DNA of 64,000 bases from Canna indica (Eukaryota > Streptophyta > Magnoliopsida > Zingiberales > Cannaceae). The notes under the pieces are model-generated. The model saw only the letters and a list, made by a program, of their open reading frames with translations, was not told where the DNA came from and did not search any database. A program made the translations under genes and the position numbers. Below, piece after piece: positions 1-10,745 of the stretch. The stretch's first letter is position 1, and every line of letters starts with the position of its first letter. Location: contig CP136891.1 of NCBI GenBank assembly GCA_034359265.1, forward strand, positions 41,470,001 to 41,534,000. Direction: 5' to 3'.

Positions 1-1054
1 CAAAAGCTGAACATATCAAGCTTCGGAAAGCGGATCGATGAGCTTCTCCCACCGTCATTTAATTCCTTGGAATGAGTTGCTATTAAATGCAGAGTGGGAA
101 ATCTGGATAATCATAGCTGCCAAAACAAGATTTGGCATGCTGCTTCTTCTCACTCTTACCTCCATGTTCATATCATGATGCATTAATTGGATAAATAAAA
201 TTAAATCACAACTAAAAAAAACTATCTTCTGCAACACACAAGCAGTCGCAGAAAAGCTTCGGCGGCAATCAACGATCGCACAAGTTCATCGCCGAAGCTT
301 TGGTCGCAGAATGTGTGTGACCGCAGGCAGAGCGATCGCAATAAAAAAATATTTACGATGGCTGGTTGTCGTTGCAAGGCCATCGCACAGCTACTACGAC
401 CGCTGTGCTGTGCGACTAGGTCATAATTTTTTTGCGACGAGGACAATGGTCGCAATACCATCGCAGAAATCTATATTTTTTTAAAAAATAGAAAAATATA
501 AATTCATGTTTACAATATTTAATTAAAATGCATATAATATCATATCAAACGAGATATCAAATTATAATATAAACCATCATATTTATATCAAAATATAATA
601 TTTACATCGTATCAAAATATGTTTACATCATATCAAAATAGAAAATCAAATATACAGGGATGCAGCGAGGAGAGGGGCTGCGTGGGGAGGGCATCAGCCG
701 ACGTCGACGATAATGATGGATCATGTTGATGTCGTCGACGCACTGAATGACGGGGGTGACGGAGGAGCCGGAGCACCAAGTATGGAAGAAGATACGTGTG
801 CCACATGCTGGGAGCGAAAAAAGACCATATCAAAAGACTTGAAGAGAGAGCAAAAAAAGTTTAAAAGCATACTACTAGAATTCTTTAATAGCAAGAAAAA
901 AGCCCAAAAGCTCTCATTAGTATTGTAAATGTGATCCAAGTATATTGAAATAGAATATACATTATTAAAAGCATACTACTCTCTTTCAATTTATAATGTA
1001 ATAGCAAAAAATGCCGTAACATCCTAACATTAGTTATACCAACAAAATTTTCAT
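1..1054. other. Intergenic DNA at the left edge
   Basis: No gene is supported here. The stretch 225-470 is rich in the words GTCGCA and TCGCA on both strands, which resembles the subterminal region of a decayed DNA transposon, but no terminus was found. The rest is AT-rich. The short ORFs at 633-939 overlap on both strands and match nothing I recognise. Confidence 0.4.
253..301. repeat. Perfect 12-bp-arm inverted repeat (hairpin)
   Basis: AAAGCTTCGGCG at 253-264 is the exact reverse complement of 290-301, with a 25-bp loop. It lies in the GTCGCA-rich stretch and is probably a subterminal hairpin of an old transposon. Confidence 0.5.
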
Positions 1055-1057
1055 TTT

Positions 1058-1290
1058 GGGGGCGTTTGGTTGCCCGCAAGTGCAAACGCTGCAAAATCTA
1101 TTTGCATGCAAAAGCAAATGCCCGCAAATAGATTTTGCAGCCTAGCGTTTGGTTGCCCGCAAGTAGAGCTGCAACTTCTATTAGCGGGCGTTTGGTTGAC
1201 CGCAAATGAAGATTGCAACTACACTTGTGACTTGCAACTTGCAACTTCTTTTGGCGTGTTTGGTTGGCCGCAAATAAAAATTGCAACTTG
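1058..1290. repeat. Repeated terminal motif at the left Harbinger end
   Basis: The TIR core GCGTTTGGTTG followed by CCGCAA recurs at about 1062, 1144, 1187 and 1255, each time with a run resembling GCAACTTCT downstream. Arrays of repeated TIR sequence are common near plant transposon ends and may be transposase binding sites; the binding role is inference. Confidence 0.7.
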
Positions 1291-1587
1291 CATTAATATT
1301 TTGAAAAATAATAAATTAATATTAAAAACAAGACCTACAAAGGACTATATCTAAATATTAAAGTAACATTTTGAATAAAAAAATAAAAAACATAAATATA
1401 AAAGAAGTCTTTAACAATAAATTCACATAAACAAGTTCATAAAAGTAACAATGAATTCATATTAAAGTCTTTAGCATAAATCCCAAAGTTCATATCAAAG
1501 TCCTTAACAACATAAATCCCAAAGTTCATATCAAAGTCTTACAAGTTCATATCAAAGTTTTTTAAAGATGATAAGTTAATATCAAAA

Positions 1588-2558
1588 TCACATGTTTAAC
1601 ATGTCACGAATCCAGAAGTAACGGTGATGAGTAGATGCAACCATGAAAGCTCTTGCCTCTCTTGTTGATGAACCGGCAAGCATACGAAAGGCACGACAAA
1701 GCTGACTCTCATCAAATCCAGGTATTGACATAACAGCTTCATACAACCCATCTATGGAAATCTCTGGCTCATTGTATTCTTTAATCGCCATTGCAAGTTC
1801 CTTAATATTATTTGCTACCATCGTCATAATATCTTCTTCATTTTCCCTATGTCGCTTTGATGATTTCTTTTTTGTTTTTCCCGAACTTGAAGAAGCTCCT
1901 TGAGTTGAATGCGCTTGTGCATGAATTGAATCAATTGAAACATCATTAGTATGGACATTAACTTCAGGATTTGCAAATTCAACGTTATCTTCAGATTTTG
2001 GCGCTCCCAAACTATCATTATCATCTTTACTCCATCTTCTTGTGGCTAGAGACCCTCCAAAGATGATAGACATTTGATCTTAAAAATCAATAGGCTTGTT
2101 GATTAATGCAGCATCTTTAGGATGATTCTATTTCAGCAAAAATACACAAAATTTTATTAGTAGATAACTAAAATAATATAACATCTCATAAATATAACAT
2201 AACTTACCTTTATATAGCTGAGATACTCATCTCTACTCATGACTATCTTTTTTTCATTTTCATCCCAACTCATTCCACTCTTCTCTTTCAACTTAACAAT
2301 TTGTGACCATTTGTTCCTCCATCCTCGTAAATGATTGTAGACATTATTGTTTGTAACTTGAATGTCCATCTTCTCATTAAGGATCTTCACAACTTCAGAT
2401 ATTTGTGAGTCTTTGAAACCTTTTTCAAATCGATCTCCTGATTGTACTTGCTCTATCAAACAATCCAACAATACTGCAGATTCTGTTGATTTCCACTTAA
2501 AATTGTATGTCTTTTTACCATGGGAACTACAAGCTTGATTGCTTTGACTATTTTCCAT
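1588..2558 (-). pseudogene. Harbinger Myb/SANT-like partner protein (ORF1), with one in-frame stop
   Basis: In PIF/Harbinger elements the Myb-like ORF1 protein helps carry the transposase to the nucleus and to the TIRs. Exon 1 (2558-2208, 117 codons from ATG) encodes a Myb_DNA-bind_3-type domain at about residues 20-117, with spaced Trp residues in WRNKW and the motif MSWDE. A donor (GTAAGTT) at 2207 and an acceptor at 2128 join it to exon 2 (from 2127), which reads NHPKDAALINKPIDF and then TAA at 2080-2082. The same frame stays open after that stop for 161 codons to 1588: MSIIFGG, a Ser/Lys-rich linker, then a helical C-terminal region. The stop falls inside the conserved stretch before DQMSIIFGG, so this looks like one nonsense change in an otherwise open gene of about 296 codons. 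A sequencing error is possible. Confidence 0.82.
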
Positions 2559-2835
2559 TGACTAATTTGATTGAATAATAAAAAAGAAACAACACAATTA
2601 TTAGTAAATAATCATTTTCCAATTATTCCAAATTAGTAGAAAAAGTAAACAAATCATTTCAAATGAACAAACAAGTAGATATCATTTCAAATAGACAAAA
2701 AAAGTAGATATCATTTCAAATGATTCCAATTACATATTTAGTAGCTTCATTTCAAACAAGTAGATATCATTCCAAATACATGGTAGTAATCATTTTAAAT
2801 GAACAAACCAAAGTAAATCTAACAACTAACTAAAC

Positions 2836-4165
2836 TTATAAAATATGATCATCCCACATTTGAGTTGCAATATTATCTCGTATCGCCATCCACTCTCTAG
2901 ATTCTTCACGTTGTACACGTTGGCTCATACTTATAATGATATTACTTGCAATCCATTGTTCTTCATCGGGAATCAAATCATCGCCACCATTTGACATTAT
3001 CCAATTATGCAAAATACAACAAGCGATGACAAGGTCCACTTGGGTTGGATATGGAAAGAAAGGCCTTGACGTAAGAATCTTGAAGCGATTTTTTAGTGAA
3101 CTAAACGCATGCTCGACAGAAGTTCGAAGAGAAGAATGTCGAATGTTGAACAATTCCTTGGCATTTGAAGGACTACGGGAGGACCATTCTTTAAGGTGAT
3201 ATTTTACACCACGATATGGTGCAATAAAGCCTGGTTGAGTGGCATATCCCGCATCCACCAAATAAAATTTTCCTATATTATAAGTAAAGATATTAATTTT
3301 GGCTTAATATAAATAATTGAATGTATTATATAAAAACGTAATTATTTACCTTCAGGAACACGCAAACCATGTGGTCTTTCTAATGCATCTCGTAATATGA
3401 GAGCATCACGTGCAGATCCTTCCCACCCAGCAAGAACATATGTAAATTTCAAATCAAAGTCAACAACGGCAAGTACATTCTGAGTCGGGTAAGGCTTTCT
3501 CCCTCTAAAGGCCGCTACATGTTCTATTGGTACAGAAGCATGAACATGAGTACCATCTAAAGCACCAATACAATCCTACATGTTAAACACAAAATACCAG
3601 TAACTATATATAGTTTCACTTAATTATAAAACTAAAAAAATAATTTGACTAATTTGTTCACCTTAAAGTATGGCATGAATCTACTACTCGATGTGATCCG
3701 AGAATGGGTATTGAGTGAAGGGCGCCTAATGAGCTCCCGACGAAGTTCGCCAATAGCACGTAGTACTTCATTGAAATATCGACTAACTGTCTCTCTAGAA
3801 CGCATAAAATTATGTCCCACCATCCTATTTCTTACATTATGTCCGACGATATGCAAAAACACTGCTACTTGTTCCTCTAATGTAACATTAAGAGTGTCAT
3901 GCAATAAATTTCTTTCCCTTAAGCAATCACACAACTTGAAAAATGTAACTCTCTTCATTCGTATCATGCTATTGCTACTAGTATCGGAATCATAGTATAA
4001 CCTCGATAGATATTCATGTCTTTGTAAGTTTCTATGAATACGTGGAGCATATAAATCCCTAGAAATCTTTCTTCTTTTATACCGTTGTAATATCAAATAT
4101 GTATATAGTCCTAGCAATCCCGCAAGCTTCACAATATCCAAGGGTAGAGATTTTTCATTTGTCAT
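2836..4165 (-). CDS. PIF/Harbinger DDE transposase (3 exons, open)
   Basis: This is the endonuclease/transposase of the element at 1058-6029. Three exons join in frame: 4165-3662 (168 codons), 3575-3350 and 3272-2836, with introns 3661-3576 (GT at 3661, AG at 3576) and 3349-3273. The product is 388 residues, normal for the family. Exon 1 carries the N-terminal helical DNA-binding part (HNVRNRMVGHNF, RSRETVSRYF). Exon 2 holds the first two acidic residues in GALDGTHV (about residue 175) and WEGSARD (about 225). Exon 3 starts with KFYLVDAGYA and carries the catalytic Glu region at RTSVEHAFSSLKNRF. I found no stop or frameshift with these splice sites, so the protein may still be functional. The start is the first ATG before a conserved N-terminus; an upstream noncoding exon is possible. 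Confidence 0.87.
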
Positions 4166-4961
4166 CTAATAAATAAAATAACATACTGATTTCAGGATTA
4201 TGAAAACTTGAGAGTTGAGACATAAGACAACTTGTTAAGAAAATAAAAATCAAATAATATGCAAAAAGAATCTCAAACCATATTTATATAATCAACCCTA
4301 CTATACTACAACTAGCAAGCATGATGCCACTTGAGTAATACAATTTGCAATCACTTGAAAACACATTTCTAAGCAAAACATTTTTAGAAACAACTCCAAT
4401 TAATTAGTCAAATTGTACTCCCTAATGCTATTTTAAGTACCTAACTGCACCAAGTCAATATTCAATTTAAACAGAAGATGGAGGAAACATTTTTTAGTAC
4501 AATTAGACATCAAACCCTAAGTTGGCAGCACATGCTACACTTACATAACAAACTATCTTCATCAACCATTTCAGAATTGTTTTCAATATTATAAAAGAGA
4601 TAATTAAAACATCAAATTTTTAATGCTAATATCAATTTTTTGTCAAATCAATAAAATATTAAAACTGAACTAGGAGCGGCCTCTTGAGTAGAACAATATA
4701 TTTGACGAAAGTGACGAGAGTTGCGTAGAAATAGAAAAGGAAAAAGAACAATATATCCTTTCTTATGTAAGTGTAGCATGTGCTGAGTAGAACAATATAT
4801 CCTTTCTTATGGTATGTTCTTTATTATCCTCCTAGCATTGTTGAGTACTTTTTGCATAGAAATAGAAAAGGAAAAAGAACTCTCCAACTAGGGAACAGAA
4901 TGTATCTTGCCCTATCGACTATTTGTGTTAGATTTTGTGAAGTAGTAACATTGATTTGGAT

Positions 4962-5087
4962 ATGGCAGGGAAACTGGTGGAGTATGACAAGCCTTCGAGG
5001 CTAATTGAGAACCAGAGCTCAGCCTTCTCTAAGCTTGTGGCAGAGTACTGGTCCAACTGCAGAAGAGACTCATCTCATTCTCTTTGA
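4962..5087 (+). pseudogene. Captured terminal exon of an ABCC (MRP-type) transporter gene
   Basis: A 41-codon frame ends at TGA 5085-5087 and contains [20 protein letters not shown] followed by [13 protein letters not shown]. This matches the end of the second nucleotide-binding domain of plant ABCC transporters, after the last beta strand, where GKxxEYDxPxxLxE and F.KLVxEYW are characteristic. The sequence just before it ends in a splice-acceptor-like GGCAG at 4964-4968, so the fragment looks like a genomic last exon with part of its intron. It lies between the Harbinger ends, opposite to the transposase. No Walker A, Walker B or signature motif is present, so it cannot make a transporter. 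It was probably captured from a host gene. Confidence 0.72.
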
Positions 5088-5330
5088 TCAAGCTATTAGG
5101 CAGACTTATCAGGGTAAAGAAAGGCATGCATCAAATGCTGCACTGTGACAATATTGTGCTAGATGAAGTGGTGTGCAAGTTCAGGGTTTCATTACTGTGA
5201 TCAAGTTCAATGATCTTGTGTTAAAAAGAAGGCTAATTCATTTGATTAAATTCCTCCAATTATCTGCGGTAACAAGATTACAAATGTATAATAGTAAGAC
5301 TAATTCATTTGATCTTGTGTTAAAAAGAAG

Positions 5331-5426
5331 TTGGTTCTTAAACAAAATCAAAGAACTTGGTTCTTAAACAAAAGAGAAAGCGAGTTAACAGCAATACAAC
5401 CTGGTTCTTAAACAAAATCAAAGAAT
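5331..5426. repeat. Short direct repeats inside the Harbinger element
   Basis: The phrase GGTTCTTAAACAAAATCAAAG occurs in full or in part three times, starting near 5333, 5359 and 5403. The word GATCTTGTGTTAAAAAGAAG occurs at about 5212 and 5310. The region is noncoding. Confidence 0.6.
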
Positions 5427-5606
5427 AGGCAAACAAGAAGTTGCAGAAGGGACAAGAACAAACCTTGTGACTTGAGGAGCTCAGGGATCACTCACAACCT
5501 CATTGAAGAGTGGGAAGGGGAGGGATGAATGACGAGAGTCGACGGTAGAGCAGAAGGAGAGTGTTCGGGGGCTGCAGGCAGGCGTCGCACGATGGCGAGA
5601 GTCGAC

Positions 5607-5741
5607 GGCGAGAGGGAAGAAGTCGGGGGCTGGCAAGCGTCGCTCAGCGGCGGCGAGAGGGAAGAAGTCAGGGGCTGGCAAGCGTCGCTCGACGGCGGCG
5701 AGAGGGAAGAAGTCGGGGGCTGGCAAGCATCGCTCAACAGT
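5607..5741. repeat. 45-bp tandem repeat, three copies, GC-rich
   Basis: GGCGAGAGGGAAGAAGTC starts at 5607, 5652 and 5697, an exact 45-bp period with few substitutions. Because 45 is a multiple of 3, both strands show repeating open frames (15-residue units such as EREEVGGWQAS), but no start context or family supports a protein. The GC-rich block 5480-5830 stands out in an AT-rich element and may be captured sequence or the 5' leader of the transposase transcript. Confidence 0.8.
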
Positions 5742-5849
5742 GAGGTGAAGAAGTTGGGCTACGTCGCGCGAGGGCTGGAGTCGGGAAGAAGTCTTCAGCT
5801 GCGTCGCGTGAGCGGGGAGAGTCGGGGTGTTAATCGTGCCCTTTTTCTT

Positions 5850-6029
5850 GCAGGCTGTAAACTAGTGTTGCAGGCCTTTGGGCCTGCAATCAGTTTTGCA
5901 GCCTGCAAATGCAGGCTGCAAACGTGAAATGCTGCATTTGGCTCAATTGCAGGCAACCAAACAAACGATTGAGCCAAATACTGCAAATGAGTTGCCTGCA
6001 AGTTCACTTGCAGGCAACCAAACAGCCTC
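5850..6029. repeat. Right subterminal repeats of the Harbinger element
   Basis: Several direct and inverted copies of TGCAGGC/GCCTGCA and TTGCAGGCAACCAAAC occur here, for example at 5949-5964 and 6009-6024. They mirror the left-end array and stop at the right TIR. Confidence 0.65.
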
Positions 6030-6032
6030 TTT

Positions 6033-6613
6033 AAGAAATCCAACAACAAAAGCTAACTATGGGTAGAGATCTAGGGTTCAAATTCTAATATGATCATCTA
6101 TTGTGATTTTTTATCTTTGTTAAAAAAAAACAACCAACAAAATGAAACCCAAATTAAAACTTAAATCTTTCTATAAACCATACAAGGATACATAAGTTAA
6201 GTTTGCCTAGAAACCAGAGCTTTAATTGTTTGTTTCATTCTTTTTGCAGCATGAAACAAATACTTGAAAAATACAGCGCTCATTCTAAGAACTTGGAGAA
6301 AGTAAAACATCCATCTATTGACCTAAATGTAACGTGTATATATCTTGCATATAAAGAAAAACATCCAGCATTCCTTAAATGGAAACTTCTCTAGTACTAA
6401 TCAAGCACTTGGCAATTGACATCCAATCAGAGCATGCCATTGACATTAAACTTCTCATTAAACTGTTTCATTTACATTTCAACCGGTCGGTAAACCCAGA
6501 AGAGCAATAGTACTCATGTGGGTTGCTTACTATATTAATTAGTCTAACAATTTAGGCACATATGATATCACCATGGAAGCAATATAGTAGCTCTTGTCCT
6601 CACAACACAAGCC
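6033..6613. other. AT-rich spacer, no gene seen
   Basis: Only short unconvincing ORFs are present. Nothing was recognised between the Harbinger right flank and the hAT MITE. Confidence 0.5.
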
Positions 6614-6621
6614 GTGGATTC

Positions 6622-6999
6622 TAGGGTTGTTCATTGGGTCGACCCGAGCCAATGAACCCGAGAATCTGATCTGACCTATTTGGGTTGGGTCGGGTCGAGT
6701 ACAATTTGACCAAACCCGACCATAATCGGGTCGGCTCTCGGATTTTAGAATTTGAAATATGATAACCTAAGATCCGACCCGATGACTCGATTATTTATTT
6801 ATTTATTTTATTTTTAAAATATTTATATTAAAAATATATTTCTAAATGAGTAAACCTGACTACCCGACCCAAACTAGGTCAGGTTGGGTCAAGTCGGATT
6901 TGAGAGGTGAAAAAATTTTAACCCGACCCGACCTGATTACACTTGGTCGGGTCGGATCGATTTTTTTTTTAAACCCAACCTGACCTGTGAACACTCCTA
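6622..6999. mobile_element. hAT-type MITE (378 bp)
   Basis: The ends read TAGGGTTGTTCA and, inverted, TAGGAGTGTTCA, the terminal form of many plant hAT MITEs. The flanks GTGGATTC (6614-6621) and CTGAATTC (7000-7007) form an 8-bp duplication with two mismatches. The interior is built from GGGTCGGGTCGG-type words and their complements. There is no coding capacity. Confidence 0.8.
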
Positions 7000-7086
7000 C
7001 TGAATTCTACGAATCTGGACTGCACATTTGCTAGCATGCATATTAACTCCAACCGTACCAAATACAATAACTCACATAAGGGACAC

Positions 7087-7194
7087 TATATATATATATA
7101 TATATAGTTTGTTTGAACTAATTTGGTACAAAACATTAGGAAAGCACATAAATTGACATACAATAACACCATATATATATATATATATATATAT
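7087..7194. repeat. Two (TA)n microsatellites
   Basis: TA dinucleotide runs lie at 7087-7106 and 7171-7194, separated by unique AT-rich sequence. Confidence 0.9.
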
Positions 7195-7270
7195 CTATAT
7201 ATCTATCAGGAAAATGAACTGAAATTGAGGGACCAAATGCATCTTATAGAAACAGATTTTCTCCTAGGTT

Positions 7271-7415
7271 TTGAAGTAAAATAGGCAATTTAGGCATAGC
7301 AGTACTAGAAACTTATTATAAAGTAAAACTTTGAAGTAAAATAGGCAATTTAGTCATAGCAGTACTTGAAACTTATTATACAATAAAACTTATTATGCTG
7401 TAAATTGAAGTAAAA
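7271..7415. repeat. 60-bp tandem duplication
   Basis: The unit starting TTGAAGTAAAATAGGCAATT occurs at 7271 and again at 7331 with very few differences. A shortened third copy starts near 7406. Confidence 0.85.
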
Positions 7416-7693
7416 TAGGCTAGCAGTAACATATGTGAGACAAGGAAATGAGATTTAGAACTTGAAAGCATGAACTGACCAAAGAATGTACTTGAAAGGA
7501 ATTGTTTACAGATTGCCTAATATTATCATATTGATGCATTTATGCACTTCAGCATGTATATTGTATAGTACTAAAAAAGTGTTTGGATCTGTCCAGAATG
7601 TTGGATGCACTCTGTTACTACTATTGGTTTAATTTCTACCAAATCCTCCTAGCATATTGATATTCTATAACTTTATTTTTTTTTAATCTGCAG

Positions 7694-7801
7694 TCAAGTT
7701 GCCTGAATTACTTGCTTATGTCAACATGGAGGAGGAAGCACTAGCAAAATTACAGCAAAAACCGTTGGATATCCTTACATTCTTTCTTATTAACAAAGAA
7801 G
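7694..7801 (+). pseudogene. Orphan exon-like fragment, product unknown
   Basis: A 108-bp block is bounded by CTGCAG (acceptor, 7688-7693, after a T-rich tract) and GTAAGC (donor, 7802). Only one phase is open across it, and it reads like real protein: KLPELLAYVNMEEEALAKL, then PLDILTFFLINKE. I do not recognise the family. No partner exon was found within 2 kb. It may be a captured exon or the remains of a gene cut up by transposons. I would not call it functional. Confidence 0.45.
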
Positions 7802-9125
7802 GTAAGCTAGCTCTACTTGAAATCCTTTAACATATGTAGAATGTGTAATTTTAATTTTAAACTTGGCCCTAGCTATGTAACACAGCTAGGAGTCCTAGAA
7901 TGTAATAACACAGCTATGTAACAAACAATGAAATGTAATAACATATGTCCATAAGTTACCTAATTGCATTACAAGTAGGAGTTCTAGAATATGAGTTTAA
8001 CAACTCAGCTGAATAAAAAAATTCATGGATATTCTTTTTACCTCAAGTTGCTCGTGAAGCTGCTTTTATACTTTAACCTGGAGTTACAGTGCTTCAGTAA
8101 GGTCAAAACCCCTAACATGAAATAAAAGACAATATTATACATTTCAATCTGAGAGCAAAACAACTATACATTTCAATCTTGAAAGCAAAACACAAGAAGA
8201 CTTGCTGAAGTCTTGGCTACTATCTCCAGCAGTCCTTATATTCCACTGAATGGCTGCAGATTATAACTCCATTTAGTTTTAGGAGTTCTCTACTAAAATG
8301 GTACTATAGATTTAAAAGATTGCTGCACTAGTTGCTGTGAAGGTTTAAAAGTTAGACATACAATTTTTGTATTCTAAACAGGTCTAACCTTAGCTAGTGT
8401 ACAGGTGGATCTTCAGAAATTGGACTCTTAAGAAATTGGATTACTGTACAAGTGGATCTTCAGATTTTTTTTTCATGTTCAAAGCTAGTGCATTTTTCTT
8501 CAGTTTATTCTTTTTTGTTTGAGACATGCATATTCATTTTTTATCTTTCAAAATCATGTTTGTGATAATTTTCACAAATTACGGAGTTAATTGCCTTTAT
8601 GGCATCGACAATGAATCATGCTTTGTTTTACCAACAACAGTGAACAGAAAAACTTTCAAATAATCATTTATGTCAAAATTAGTTTTAATGACTATGCTAA
8701 CATAATTGAGCCTAGGGTTTCATAATGATCTAAATAGAACATAACAGACCAAAAGAAGGAGAGGGCTGGATGACAACTTCCAACATTAGCCAAGCTGAAA
8801 TAGGGAGGACACGACATGATTCAAACAAGGCAACAATTACGACGCAAAACAAATTGTCTGTGGTGTTTATGTCTCAAAGAGCGCGCTTACATGATTGATA
8901 CCAATGTTTCTGAACTAAATGCACACGAAAGAAGAAATTTATAACTGATCAACACATAACACACATTAAAGAAGAATCATGACACAAATCATTCCAATGT
9001 AAAAACTTGTACAAGACAAGGAGCGGGAGGAATAAGGAGCGCATCAATGAGTCTAAAGATAAGAAAAATATTGATCATATGTAAGAAAGAAAAAATAAGC
9101 TTGCTCCGATTAGAAGTGAAGGCAT
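7802..9125. other. Intergenic DNA, no gene seen
   Basis: AT-rich sequence with no ORF of note. The left target-site copy of the next retrotransposon (TAGGG) is at 9126-9130. Confidence 0.5.
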
Positions 9126-9130
9126 TAGGG

Positions 9131-10729
9131 TGTTGGTGAAATGGCCACACTAGAGGGGGTGAATAGTGTGTTATCTAAATTTTTCACCTAATTCCGATTT
9201 TAATCGTTTACTTGATTACTTAGACAAGTTGCAATTTATCAACTAAATGTGGAAGCAATAATAAAACAATTAAGCACAAACAAAATTAACAATGCTAACA
9301 CAATGATTTATAGTGGTTCAGCCCCAATGCCTACTCCACTACCTAAGCACTCCGTTTAGGATTTTCAAACTAGTTTAACTAGATTAATTAGCTTCCTTAC
9401 AATGAGGACTTTACATCGGAAAGTCTCTGCCCTCAAACCGAAGACACTTCCACACCCGAAAGTATCCCGCCATTCCTACCAAGAGCACTCTCCCACCTCA
9501 ACCTAAGGACAACTCAACTAATCCTAGTAAACTACGTTTACACCGGTGGATTTAAACCACAAACACCAAGGCTACCACCAACTCAATCAACCTAGCACTC
9601 TAGGTTTACACAAACTCACATACAATGAAATAACAAGAAAATACAACACAAAATGGAGCAATAAATCAAACAATAAAGTACTTAGCTCGACAACAAGATT
9701 CCTTGCTTCCTCTTGATGCATTTGATGATGAAACAATGAAGGTAAGACTCAATCAAAGAGATGAAAGGTTCAAGCTAGGGTTTTCACAAGATTGGCTCAA
9801 TGAGAGCTTAGGATTAATCAAAAGAATATCTCAAAGGTAGTAGAAGTGATCAAGATTGGGGAGGAAGGCTCTCATGGCCTTATATTTATAGGCCATGAAG
9901 AGAAGAGAAACACCTCTCTTCTCAACGGGCGAATTTTTGCCCGTTACCGACCGTCGATCGCTTGTCCGATCGATCGTCGGTCGACCGACCGAGCGACCGA
10001 AGGCAATCTGCTGCTTTTGGGCAATGTTCGGTCGACCGAATGCCTTCTCCTTCGACCGGACGACCAGTCAATCGACCAAACCTGGGCAAGGCAGATTTCT
10101 TTGCTTGTTTGTTCATTTTATGGTTCCGTCTTCGCTAAGTCTACTTATATAACTTTAAAATATAAATGTTATATAAGGATTACCCCCCCCCCCATTTGGA
10201 TTCAATAAAAATATCTAAAAAATCAAAATCTAGTTTTTGGGGTCTAGTACAAATTTTCGAAAAACGAAAATTTTCATCCTCCCGGATCAAATATGGGTAT
10301 GCTAAAGGTTTCCAAAAATTCCTCAGAAATACCTTATTATCTAATTTTTACCTAAGGAACAATTACTGACATTGTTTGTGTCAAGAAAATGTCTAGGTTA
10401 TATAGCCCTCCAAGGAGCTCCCTAGGCTTAGTGAATTTTATGGTGGTTTTCGAGTTTTCATGTTTTGGGATTCGGGTTTGGTGTTTGGGTTCTTATGCAT
10501 CATCATAAGGATTTACAACACATGCTAGACACCCTAGACCTAAACTTCAACTTCCCAAAGAATCCCGAGTGTCGACGAGCGTCCTTGCCGATTTCTCCAA
10601 TTTTTTCGATCGCGGATGTCGTGCGCTAACCGACTTGGAACCTGAAAGATTTCTCAATGAAACATTAGTTTCATGTTTGTTATCATCAAAACCGAGATTA
10701 AGACCAAGGTTGAAAACCTTAGGTCAATA
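9131..10729 (-). repeat. 3' LTR of the family A element
   Basis: This 1599-bp LTR starts, on the minus strand, with a decayed TATTGACC in place of the 5' LTR's TGTTGGCC. It carries an AT-rich TATA-type box (TATATTTATA read on the plus strand, 9881-9890), a GTCGAC palindrome array at 9943-10082 and a poly-C run (about 10184-10194) longer than in the other LTR. Confidence 0.9.
9943..10082 (-). promoter_or_regulatory. Palindrome array upstream of the TATA box, copy 1
   Basis: Repeated GGTCGACC, CGATCGATCG and related words lie in U3. The edge nearest the TATA box (9881-9890) is about 53 bp from it. A promoter role is inference from position. Confidence 0.55.
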
Positions 10730-10745
10730 ATCTCCCCCTTTTTGA
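10730..10745 (-). promoter_or_regulatory. Polypurine tract of the family A element
   Basis: On the minus strand AAAAAGGGGGAGAT directly precedes the 3' LTR, the position where plus-strand DNA synthesis is primed. Confidence 0.85.

Larger units (their letters stand above)
1058..6029 (-). mobile_element. PIF/Harbinger transposon, nearly complete
   Basis: Imperfect terminal inverted repeats bound this 4972-bp element. The left end reads GGGGGCGTTTGGTTGCCCGC and the inverted right end GAGGCTGTTTGGTTGCCTGC, both followed by AAGT. The flanks are TTT (1055-1057 and 6030-6032), a 3-bp duplication as expected for the superfamily, although TTA/TAA is the usual target. Inside, on the minus strand, lie the two proteins that PIF/Harbinger elements need: a DDE transposase and a Myb/SANT-like partner. 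The element also holds a plus-strand ABCC exon fragment and a GC-rich 45-bp tandem repeat. The transposase is open across three exons, but the partner ORF has a stop, so autonomy is uncertain. Confidence 0.88.

Noticed and set aside
5481..5927. ORFs on both strands in the GC-rich Harbinger segment
   Set aside because: They exist because a 45-bp tandem repeat keeps frames open. No family match, and the two strands mirror each other.
9846..10208. Overlapping plus- and minus-strand ORFs in the LTR (also 15214-15466, 33955-34185)
   Set aside because: They arise from the repeated palindromic GTCGAC words in U3; the frames differ between copies and show no conserved protein.
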